From NCBI GenBank assembly GCA_024529925.1, contig JAFEUB010000735.1:2108001-2172000 (forward strand): a DNA stretch of 64,000 nt, written 5' to 3'. Below, in pieces: positions 1 through 11,406 of the stretch. The position numbers and the translations under genes were made by a program. Under the pieces are notes generated by a model, which was not told the origin of the DNA, did not search any database, and was given only the letters and a program-made list of their open reading frames with translations. The DNA comes from Ophthalmolycus amberensis. Its lineage: Eukaryota > Chordata > Actinopteri > Perciformes > Zoarcidae. Within the stretch, counting starts at the first letter, position 1. Each line of letters starts with the position of its first letter.

Positions 1-2499
1 CAAAATCAAACCTTACAATTTGCTTATCTTTCTTGTGCCGTTCCTTATGTTTATGGGGAGGTTTTTTTGGGGGGGGGGGGGGGAGCTGAGTGAAGCTCAT
101 TTTGTTAAATATTGTAAAAAAAAAGAAAAAGAAAATGACCCAATGATTCATGACATTTTCTTTCATGAAAAACATTTTACAATACTCTCAGAATTGGTTC
201 TGTATTGTAAGTTTTGTGTGTATAAAATGTGTTTGAGAAAATGTGATTTATACTGAGCGGACTGTTGGATGTGACACATTGTCACTGTTGTTATATGCCA
301 GTCAAACTGGCTTGTGTAATGGCTGATGGACTTTCATAGACTGCTGGCAGCTCAGTGGTTAAAGCCTTATTTAAAAAAAAAAACGAGAACCACATTGAGA
401 ACCTTACAAACAGACAGGCACACAACATACAGAAGGCATGGCTTCATTGTGTAGCACTGAGTTCAACTATAATTACAGTAACAGAAACTACAATACGAAT
501 AGTCCTCAAACACATCGAACACAGAACTGTATGAAAAGGAAATGAAACCAAAGAATTTTGAACAATATAAGAAAATATCCTTTGAAAAGAAATAAAATCA
601 TAATCATCATTAGAGTTTAAAGAGGAAAGTGAGTGGCAAAAATTGCAAGTGCTGTGCACTCAGAGGAAAGCACAAAATAATCATGATGAAATGAGTAGGG
701 TGAGGAAAGTGGCAGAATGATCTGGCCCTGCTTTGTATAAAACAACACTGACCCCTAGTGATATTAGTTAGGACCAACCAGAAAGTGATTTGCATAATTC
801 CTGTGTGCATGCAAGTGTGAACAACCTTATGTCTCTGCATGAGGACGAAGGATACTTCATATTTCTATATGAGTGTGTTCCTGTACAGTAGTGGCTTGTG
901 TTTCTTTTTTTGTCTGGGTTTTTTCATGTGTGTGTGTGTGTGTGTTGTGTGTGCAGGTTATGTGCATGTGTGTTTATTCCTCCACATATGTATCATTACA
1001 ACATTAGATTTAAGTACAGAGTATTTGTACAGTGCGTGTCCATGAGGTGTGTGTGTGTGTGTGCGTGTGTCCATGAGGTGTGTGTGTGTGTTTGTGTGTG
1101 TTTTAATAACGGTGCCTGGTGGACTGGGGCTTCCTTTGACGCGATGAAGGCTGACAGGCGTGAAACAGGTCCAATCAGGCGCGTGGGCACTGCCAATTAA
1201 CCCTTTTCACCGTGTGAAACCAAACATAATTGCCTGGGGTGCAGGGGGCCACTGGGCCATGGCCTGCCCAGCGTAGGCTGAAATGGGCATTAGCAGTGCT
1301 GCCAGGTGACCATTACACACAATTGAACTGCTGGGTGTTTCTCCAAATCACATAGTTACAGTTGCTACTCAGATGTAATTGGCATGGCATTACCAAATGG
1401 CCCCATTTCTAATTTTCACACCTACACAATTCATCAGGAATATCTTTACAGATATTGTTCTGTGCCCGGTTTATTACACTACTGCAGGCGTACTGTATTT
1501 CAGTGATATTGTGCTCTGATTTCACTCTGGGAGCGTGGATTGCATTACGTTTTAGATATTAAATTCCTCTATTTGTAGTACATTTTGACGCTGCCATGAT
1601 TCTGTTCAGAATGTTACAATAATCTTAACTGGAACAAATAGTGGTTAATAATTAAAGCTTTGTGTGCACTGATAATCAAAATGTATTAATGTTATGCTCA
1701 AGGCAAATACCCCACATTCTTAGTCAAACGCCCAAAACTAGAGCACTGTTTAAATGAAGAGCAGTACTCTGTACAGCACTAATGCTGAAATAATAATATT
1801 TACTAAAATTATTTGTATTATTTTAATATTCTTCTCATAAATGAATGATCATGGTTATCAACATTGTGTGATAAAATTACTGCTTATTATTAATGAGAGA
1901 TATTTCAAACTAAAGCGCTGCATAGAGAACTGAAAAACTCAATTTCTTCAGCATTCTTAAAAGCAATGCAGCGGTCTCAGCGATGCTTGTTGGAGTCCTG
2001 GAAATAGTTTGTTGGGGATATTATATTCACTGTAATATACAGTACAATGTACACACTGGCATTTAAATACATACATTTAATTTATCAGCAGGATTTATGC
2101 TGTAATAGGCACACTCAGTTGCCAGTTTATTCGGTACACTTGGCTAAAACTATTGCAGAATAACACAACAGTCCTGCAATGAATACCACCTTGATGGATG
2201 TTATAATATTACGTTTTTCAAAGGTGCTGATTCAACTTTAGTTTTGGACACTGCACTTTGATGCCTCTGAGCTAGGTGTGCCTAATAAATGGGCAAATGA
2301 CTACATGTATTAGAACTAAAGCCTGCTTATGAAGTAGTTAAATACTATTGCACAAATTGTTCTGTATGTTAAAATGAATACAATGAGTAATTGCATGTCA
2401 TGTTTTGGTGTTGCAGTGAAAAAGATACCAGATATTTTTTTACCTGGGGGCTTAAACTGTAAATAAACATTTGTTGCATTTCATATTGCTTTTTAAAAA
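1..2499. other. Intergenic sequence upstream of scmh1
   Basis: No gene seen. It contains a G15 run (69-83), GT-rich simple sequence (about 928-950 and 1046-1100) and the short element at 2117-2301. Open frames here are short and low-complexity. Confidence 0.7.
2117..2301. mobile_element. Short MITE-like dispersed repeat
   Basis: The left end AGTTGCCAGTTTATTCGG and the right end (CCTAATAAATGGGCAAATGACT) are imperfect inverted copies. The interior (CAGTCCTGCAATGAATACCACC; CAAAGGTGCTGATTCAAC) matches what I recall of a very common teleost element ending in AGGTGTACCTAATAAA. It has no coding capacity. The class is not certain. Confidence 0.65.
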
Positions 2500-3432
2500 T
2501 TGCTTTAAATCTTTTGGCCGCCACGGGTCGTTGTTTTGCCCTTTCTCCATCCTCCATCCTCCAGCCTGTCTGTCTGACTGCCCAACAAAAAAAAAATGTT
2601 GGCAAAACACCCCCTCCTCATCTTGTAGAGAAAAAAAATGGCGGACAAGCGCTAAATCCACATCAGAAACAAACACACGTTGCAAAGCAAGGTAAACACC
2701 CTCGGATACACCGAGCAACGTCGCGTTTTCATGATCTGCTTCAGCGTTGAGCCCAGATTACCACCGGCTGGCCCCATATATATGCTGGTGGGCTCCCGTT
2801 CTGCTAATGCTAATATTTGTAATCAGGTCAGCGGGCTACCTAGCATGCTAAGCTAGCATCCCGGGCAGTGGGCATGTCTCTGTGTAGCCGAGCGTAGCAT
2901 AGCATGCTGGATGTGGTGTCTGCACTTGCCGCATGCATGTCTGATTTCCCACTTACTTTTGTGTCATGCTTCTAGAGGCTACCGTTAATGTGGTGTTAAC
3001 TTATGAATAACATAATTAGCGCTGCCGTCACGTAAACCAGCATCTAACCCGCATGCAGATATACAAGAGGAGAGGGCGGTGGGGGTCCCCCATGTGTTGG
3101 CTTTGTGTTTCTGGATGGAGCTCAACACATTTCTGCAATGTGAGATGCGATATTTTGTCTATAATTGGAAACAGCGTCCCGTGTAGACGGCAGCGAAGTG
3201 GTACTCGCTGTGCTTTGAGGTGTAAACACAAGCAACAGGCGGAAGGGGTACATGCTGATCTCTCTCTAAAGCCAGTCCTCCTGTCACTTTCCCAGACGGA
3301 ATTAAAGCAGGGACCGGGCCGCTTTAATTTGGACGCCACCTCCCCCTCGGCGGAGGAAAAAAGGCGCACTTCCATTGAAGAGGAAATCATCCGGGGAGGA
3401 GAAACGCTGCTCAACGGTTATGAAGTTTTAAG
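2500..3432 (+). promoter_or_regulatory. scmh1: Probable scmh1 promoter and 5'UTR exons
   Basis: This block is richer in GC and CpG than its flanks and lies just upstream of the first coding exon. It contains an ATGGCGG core at about 2638-2644, the kind of YY1-like site common in housekeeping promoters. Two plausible splice donors follow: AAG|GTAAAC with the exon ending at 2691, and TTAAG|GTAGGA with the exon ending at 3432. When the second is joined to the exon starting at 5236, an in-frame TAA lies just upstream, so both exons would be 5'UTR. An open frame at 3053-3436 looks protein-like near its end (acidic/basic residues) but meets a stop in the next exon. No TATA box is evident. Transcription start sites cannot be fixed from sequence alone. 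Confidence 0.55.
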
Positions 3433-5235
3433 GTAGGATGCTGTTCATGTAAACATAACAAACGTTAAATAAGTTACCTTGTGGGTCCTCTGACATTGCT
3501 GTTTTACTTGTTGTTATTTGTAAACTAACACTTAATTTATAACTGCTCTCACAATAATTCAAATATTTGGCAGATGGTCAACAAGTGCTACTGTGTGTCA
3601 ATACTCACTGCCCTGTATTGTTGTCATTTCATAAACTCTAACTGAAACCTACATTTTGGATTATTTGTATTTACATGATGTCTGATCAATGCCGTGTTGG
3701 ACTGTGGGACTGCAGAAACAAGCCCCTTGTTTGTATCCATCGGACCTGTTGACCTGTACATTGTGTTTGGTTGGTAACGCTGGTGAGCTCAGGGTTTGGG
3801 TCACAGGAGAAGTCACAGAGCCTCAACTCTTAATCACTGATTGATGACGAGGCATTTTGTAAACATTCTTACTAGATTATTGCATGGGAGTGTTTAATTG
3901 ACCTTTTGAGAATAACAGCAATAGCATTGGAGCTGAGTGATACTGACGTTTTGCACTATACTGAGAGGTGTTTATAATATGTGGTCCCCTCTGATTTGCC
4001 TGCACACAGTTATCACAGCAAGGAGCTCTAAGTGACTCCTTAAAGTGGGGAAAAAAAGAAGCAAATTAAATCTGTATGTTGTACATTGTGGGCATGATCT
4101 TGGGTCTCTTTGTTGAACGGGTCTCTGGTTGCCTCCCGTGATGATGACGCTACAAAGATAACAAGAGCAGCTATCTGGTTTCTCTTTCAAATGCAGTACA
4201 GTTAACATGTTGTAGCCCAGCCTTAGGTCTGAGGTGTCATTGGTGTGATCAGTTATTTGAGTTCACTCTTACATGCTTTATTAGTGAGTTGTTAACCTCT
4301 TAACATAAAGTTTACTTCCCATTTTTTTTAACTTTAAGTATAGAATAATAAGACTTATAAAAACACAAACAAGGGACAAACTACACACAGGCTTTATTGG
4401 GTTTACATCCACGACATACGAAAAAAAGAAAAGAAAAGATAAATATAAAGGTTGCTTAAGTAACATATAATAGTCCATCCATGTCCAGATATGTCGTATC
4501 TCCAGTGCAGTGAACACAGATGTTCGAGCAGTAGGTTTTATAGATTTTGTTGATTTGCTTACTGATATAATCAATAAAGGGACCCGAAAATCTTAACAAA
4601 TTTACAGTATAACTCAGATGCAGATTAAACAGTCCTTGACAGATACAAAAAGAAACCATATCATTGAGCAACCCAGAGGCTCGGTAGATTTCCATCATCT
4701 CAAAATATCCTTTTTCACTATAACCATATAAAACATTAAAATCTCAAATGTCAGAAAACCCAAACTCCACACTGTCTGACAGTATCATATCATATTTTGT
4801 TGCTTGTTCCAGCTCTTTGTACAAACTATATTAAATCTAACCCGAGTAGAGATGCACTGATGGATTGATCCGATTTTTAAATTTTAAGCCTCATACGCCA
4901 ACTTTTTGTTAAATATCTTATATTTCCTCTAAACTCTTTTAGTTTAGAGGACCAATAGAGGAACCATAAGAGTAATAATCTGAAATATAATTTTTAATAC
5001 TGACTGAAATATTCAAACCTGACACTCAATGTGTTCTATGGCTCCATCAAATTGAAAAATTCTAGATGTGTGCAAAATATTAAACACATTTCCCCAAAAC
5101 TCAGTCCGACATATGACCACACAAAGGTTTGTTTTCAATCGTAACGGCAACAACAAACAATCGACCACGTTCATCTCTTGATTTCCCACAGCTGTAACGG
5201 AGCTCTTTTTGTCTTTGTTTTTCTCTCGTCTTCAG
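3433..5235 (+). other. scmh1: scmh1 5'UTR intron
   Basis: This stretch lies between the second candidate first exon and the exon at 5236. It is AT-rich, with no exon-like frame. A segment near 4846-4880 (GAGATGCACTGAT...GATCCGAT) resembles one end of a hAT-like element but no partner end was found. Confidence 0.6.
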
Positions 5236-5304
5236 ACTGGAGGCCACTTGTGTGTCGTGAGCTTGGTCAGTATTGGAGCATGAGGAAACCTGTGCCACAG
5301 AAAG
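5236..5304 (+). CDS. scmh1: scmh1 exon with proposed start codon (coding from 5280)
   Basis: A pyrimidine-rich acceptor (TCTTCAG) precedes the exon and the donor is AAAG|GTAAAA. The ATG at 5280 has A at -3. Its frame (MRKPVPQK, phase 1) runs through the next exon and enters MBT1 in frame. The frame is also open upstream of the ATG within the exon (DWRPLVCRELGQYW), so a longer N-terminus from an unseen upstream exon is possible. Human SCMH1 uses a different short N-terminus. Confidence 0.6.
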
Positions 5305-8300
5305 GTAAAATTCTACTTTTCCATTCGCAATATGGAAGCAGTATTTTCCCCCCAAATAACTACAACAAACAAGTATTCATAGTAGCTTTCAGGTAAAGCT
5401 AGAAGCATGGCACATTTTAGTTTGAGTTCTTTCCAACCTATCCCTTTTGTTCTCACTGTGCAGGCAGCTCCATACATTCTCTTGTAATAGTCCTGTAATC
5501 CCAGGCCATGTTTGGAGCTGTGAGTGTGGCAGGTATTGCAAGGTACTGACTGATGTGAAAATCACCCGTAGTTGAGAGCTTATTCTATCTTTCTTGGCTC
5601 CTCTAGCTATAGAGTGGAAAGATGGCAGAAGGATCAAGCAAGCCCGGAGTGGACGGCCCTCCCGGGTGCTCTCACAGTACCAAGGTAAATAACCCACAGC
5701 AGCCAGTGATATATGAAGTCGGTCCGGGGCGATTCTAAAAGGAGAAAGTGTCCAAGGATTTACCTCGGCATTGTTTCATTAATCATCGAGACGATATTTG
5801 CTGGAGTGTTGGTAATAGATTTCAAGGTCCGTGTGTCTTTGTTGCTTTGTGTTGGGGCTCACAAAACATTGTAAAATTCAACTGAAAATGCATAAACACA
5901 CATCTTAACACATACATTTCCTGTTGCTCCTTGTATTCCTCTGCAGGGCTTTTCAGTTGGGAGAAATACCTGAAGGAGACGGGTGGCGTTGCAGCGCCCT
6001 CTGCTTGTTTCAGACAGGTGAGCAAGATTGAAAGGTCCACTCTTATCCGTCTTCATCAAATTTGTAAGCATCTCTCCTGTGATTAATCGATGACACCAAA
6101 TTCTTTCTCCGCCGCTGCTATCACGTTTGCCGCTCTCCAGCTAACGCTTGTCTGTCGTCACCATCTAGAGCCTCACGCCTCCACTGAACGAGTTCAAGGC
6201 GGGCATGAAGCTGGAGGCGCTGGACCCGCGAAACACCACGTCCACCTGCATCGCCACCGTGGTGGGCCTGACGGGCTCGCGGCTGCGGCTGCGCTTGGAC
6301 GGGTCGGACAACAAGAACGACTTCTGGCGCCTCGTGGACTCCTCGGAGATCCAGCCAATAGGCAACTGTGAGAAGAAAGGCGGCATGCTGCAGCCCCCGC
6401 TTGGTAAGGACGCACACTGACACATTATCTTTTTGTCTTTTCCTGTTTTAGGGGATTTCATTCTGGCCCACAAGGTGTCGAAGAAAGCCTCCTACCCCGG
6501 ACATTTCTGTATTGAATAACCGTGGGAAAAGACACAAGAGCATCTGTTTGTCTGCCCATTTCTTTTCTCCATTTATTCATCTGCAAATGATGTTCTTAAT
6601 TAATCATTAGGTCTATGAAATGTCATAATATAGTGAAAACCCGTTAGAATTTCTCAGGGCCAAGGTGACGTGTTCAGATGTCTTGTTTTGTAGTTTTCCC
6701 GTGATTTGGCTGCGTGAAGCTGCTGTAATTATGACAACAATTGTCGCCTTCTTCAGGTTTCCGTCTCAATGCGTCCTCTTGGCCCATGTTCCTTCTGAAA
6801 ACGCTAAATGGAGCTGAGATGGCGCCCTCTCGCATCTTTCATAAGGTACCTGTACAAGGCTCACAAGCTCAACACACTCTAAAGAACTACTTTTTGAACC
6901 ATATCAGGGAGAAAACAAGCAGGTTTCTTTATTAGTCATAGTTACTCATTCATACCAGAGTTCACTGGGATCGATAAGTCATAATTTCTGGTAGAATAGG
7001 AAAAAAGGAAAAAACTCACCAGTATTGTATTGATTTTACTGTACTTTCCTGGTACCAATGAATACACTGACACACATGCCCACTTCATACCTGACCCCCT
7101 TTTCTTTCCCTCCATGTTCCCCAGCAGGAGCCTCCCGCCCCGGAGCAGAACTCCTTCCAGTTAGGCATGAAACTGGAGGCGGTGGACCGTAAAAATCCCC
7201 ACTTCATCTGCCCGGCCACAGTGGGTGCACTGCGTGGCGTCGAGGTGCTGGTCACCTTTGATGGTTGGCGGGGAGCCTTTGACTACTACTGCCGCTATGA
7301 CTCGCGTGACATCTTCCCTGTTGACTGGTGCACCCTCACTGGAGACAACCTTCAGCCGCCCGGCACCAAAGGTATGGACCGTATCAGTAGGCGGGAGGTT
7401 TTATGAAAAAGGGGTGTCGTGTCATTTTTTTTTCTGCTGGAATACATTCACCTCCACTGTGTTGTTGAGGACGCAGACACACCAGAGACATTGTTTCAAC
7501 ATCTCAACATGTGAAACCAAACAAAGAAACTTTTATTTTGAGAAATTAATATCATTCAAGAGTTTCTCATTGGCCATAATTCTTACTTTAACAGTGAAGG
7601 CCCTCAAACTCTTGCATCTTGTCAATAATGAATAAATAATTAACAAAAAATAAATAACTCATACATGAATGAATGAAATTTATTTATAGAGCGCTTTTCA
7701 CAGACATGACATCACAAAGTGCTTAACAGCAGAAATTTTAAAAACATAAAAAACCACAATGTGACCCTAGGGTCAATAAATTACATACACAGAATAAAAT
7801 AATATAAATTAAAATTAAATTAAACAAGATAATAAAAATTAAAACATATTTTAAGAGCAGGTCTAGGACATGGGTTTTTACTCAAACTGCCAGCCTAAAC
7901 AGGTGGGTTTTGAGCTGGTTCTTAAAAGTATTCACAGTATCTGCGAAGGCGTAGAGTTGCAGGCAGAGCATTCCAGAGCCTCGGGGCCACTGCCTCAAAC
8001 GCTCCTTCCAGGCTACATGTCAGTGAACAACCCAAGGTTTTAAAATGAGGCGTATCACTATATGGGAAGTGGACACAGAGATTACATTATAGTACTTTGT
8101 TAGACTTTGTTATATTTAGTATGTTTTATCCAAATTGTAATAATTAGAGTTGAATTGAAACAGCCATGACTAATTCTCAACGAAACTGTATTTCTCATCA
8201 TGTTGGTTTGTATTACACTGTAAAGATGCTGCTTTTATTTTGTCCACCCTCTTTATTTTCACATTAATATGTTAATAGACTCTGGGACAGATCCAGAGCA

Positions 8301-9851
8301 TAACGAGCACTTTTATGGTGCTTTTTTTGGGGGGGGTGACCAGCTGGAGTTTTCTGCTTTGCTTTTAAATTCAAGCACTCTTCGCCACAATAATGAGGAT
8401 ATTTCATCAATGTTATCTACTGCAGTTGCACTATTACGTTTCACTGTATTTGTGGGTTGGGCTGGTGCAACGCGGTCTACAGTGCGATGTAAGTATTACA
8501 TCATCCGCCTGAAGGCATCATTAGTCGATCAAGTCATCAACATGCATTTGCTATTTTTAATTCCAGATGGTGATGTGATCTCTCTCAGGATAACTTTTCA
8601 ACTGTGTTTGCAAAATAGGCTTCCAACATCCAGGAACGTCCAGTTCAGTTCTTGTAAAACAGTAAAGTAGGAATGCTTCTGTTGGTTTGCGACACAATCG
8701 GACGGTGAACAGAACCACACGGTCCGTTGCTTTGAGTTTTCTTGTCACCGGGCAGTTTTTTTTTCCTCAAAGCTGGAGCATTTCAGAAGTTGTTAGCCAT
8801 GTTTGCTGTCTCAACATGGAAAAACAGAGGAAGCTATTTGTTGTACAGGAAACATAAATGGAAGAAGTGGATACAAAGGTTATCGGCCACAAGGCCAGCT
8901 GCACTCCTCTGTTAGAATCCGTTAGAAGCAGTGGAAAAGGAAGGCGGGATGTGGGGAGGCAGCACATGCCTTTGTAGCACTGCTAGTGTTTCATGAAGGC
9001 CTGGCACTCCCCCAGTTGGCAGAGTCGGGCCTTGACGTGGTTGAGTCGAGCCCGGGTGCCCCTCCACGGGCCTCCCGTTGGCACCCTGGCTAACGGGGTC
9101 CGATTAGACAATCTCTGGGAGAATTGAGTCAAGAGAAGGGATAGAAACGACGGAGATAAGACAGACGTATGCTGCTCGAGGTGGATTGTTTACATTGCCA
9201 GCAGATGGTGGGAGGAAAAAGAAAGAAAGGAGGAGCAACGCAGAGGAAGAGTGGGAGAGGAGGACAGGGCAGGAGGAGAGGGTGAATCTGAGGACAGCTG
9301 TGCAGACGACCACAACACTTTTGACGTTTTGTTTTGGGCGCGAGAGGTGAGTAAAGATGAACGACAATGACAGAAATGCAGTCGGGGTGATGGATTAAAA
9401 GCTCGTGAGAAGTTATCTTCCTGTAATGTGAAACTGGCAGTGGTGGCGTTGTGAACTCGATGAACTCGGTGCACTGAAGGGAGAGGGGAAGAAAGAAAAA
9501 AAAAACCAGGGTTTTCTCATTACGCTGTTTGTTTGGCTTTACTTACAAGCACCGCCATTGATCAGCGAGCATGTAACCTCGAGCTCTTTAAGCCTTTTCA
9601 ACATATTATCTCGGATTTGTCCAATCTGTAAAGGATCAATCAGGTGTCTTGTTGTGTTTTTTTTTTTTCTGAGCTTCACATCGGCTCCCCTATGGAAAGT
9701 CGCAGTAGCCTGCAGACTGAGCTTTGCATTGATTGGTGCGCCCGTGTTTGATAAACACAGCCCCACGGGCCGAGACCTGTGTTAATGAATGTGGCTGCTC
9801 CTCTCGTAAATCTGTCTATGTTGATCCAGGATAAATACCAGTGCATTTTCG

Positions 9852-9892
<41 letters not shown>

Positions 9893-11356
9893 ACTTGCAG
9901 GTGCATGTGAGGCTTGATATCCTGGATATACTGTGGTTCTTTCTTCAGTGCGGTTGTTTTTTCACGCACACATTCTTGAGGTTTTGCCAGCTGTGTTGCC
10001 TTCCATGAAGTACATGGCTTACTTGGTTATTTTTTTTAAATGTATTTAATATAGTTCCAGCTCTAAGGGATTTGTGCATGTTCCCTCAGTGGTTCATGTG
10101 ATTTCTGAAATGTTTCCCGTCATCAAAGGAAGGGTGTGCAATGATTCATGGGGTGGGAGTTTGATAGTTACATTTTAAGAGCGTCTCAGAGCTGTCAGCG
10201 GCTTATTTCTTTATTAGGGCTTGCTCCTCAGGCTTATAAGGAGTTCACACATTTCTTCTTTTTATTCTCGCCAGCAGGGAGTTCAAGGTAGACTAAAAGA
10301 AAATCATCTCTGATTACTTTTGTTCTTTCCTTCTAAACGGCTCTGTTTTTCCCCTTCTCCTCTGACCCGATATCTTTCAGTTCAGTCTTTTTCTCTGCTT
10401 CATCTTCATCGTTTGTTGGTTGACATGGATCCCCAGTTTATGCTGGTAATGCCTGTTTGTCTGACTTCACAATACTGGACTGATAAACTGTTGTCCACCA
10501 TATATACCCACCGTAGAGATACATACGTTCTTGCTTACTCGTAGTGTTTTCTGGCCATGTAGATGTTTAAGCTGTATTTGCTCAGGCTTTTAGAAATCAC
10601 TCTCTTGTGCTTTGAATAACACAAACTAAATTCCATTCTCAAAACCTGAGAAGAATAAAACTCTTATTTGTAATGCATGAGTAGATACCATTAGAGCTTA
10701 ATGGGAAATACGTTTTATTTGTAATGTGGATGGACATCACTAATCCTGCGAGAGAAAACACAATGATTACTATTAAGCAGTGCATTGATGTCTTACGGCA
10801 AGTCATGATTAATTGTAGCATCTATTATTTCCCTCTCCCTTCATCTGAATACCATAAAGAGAAAATCATGTATCAGAGAAAGAGTCTGAGTTCTGCGACC
10901 TTATTTAAATGCCGACTGAACCCTTTTGATTTCACTGGCACGTTAAAGAAAACACAGAATGAGCAGTCTTCTAAAGCAACCCGGTGCATGCTACCTTCTC
11001 GGTGTAACCTCTCGCCCTCTTTTCTTCTCTCCGACTGTGAAGCACTCGTCACAGTCTGAGAGGTGGAGTGTGCTGTCATCTGTAACTGAGGAAGGAACTT
11101 CAAGTGGGGGAAAAATGTTTCACTGCTGAGGATGTTTGACCTTCTCTGCTGGGAGAAACTCAAGCTCAGGTGTTTTACGAGCGGTCCGGATTTAGTTCGG
11201 CATTGAACATAACTGAACTTTTGAAAAGTTTGATGCGACAGATTGTGGAAATGAAAGTGGTGCCAAACTTGTTGCTCAGCATTTGAGGAAGGTGTTTATA
11301 GCCTCGGTGAGTCATGCTGATATCTGATGAGCCACATGCAAAGAAAGCATTGTTGC

Positions 11357-11406
<50 letters not shown>

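Noticed and set aside
3053..3436. 127-codon open frame with an acidic/basic C-terminus before scmh1
   Set aside because: Joined to the next scmh1 exon it hits a stop (TGA) within nine codons. Best treated as 5'UTR.
4846..4885. GAGATGCACTGAT...GATCCGAT, like one end of a hAT MITE
   Set aside because: The partner terminus and 8-bp duplication are missing, so it is not supported as an element.
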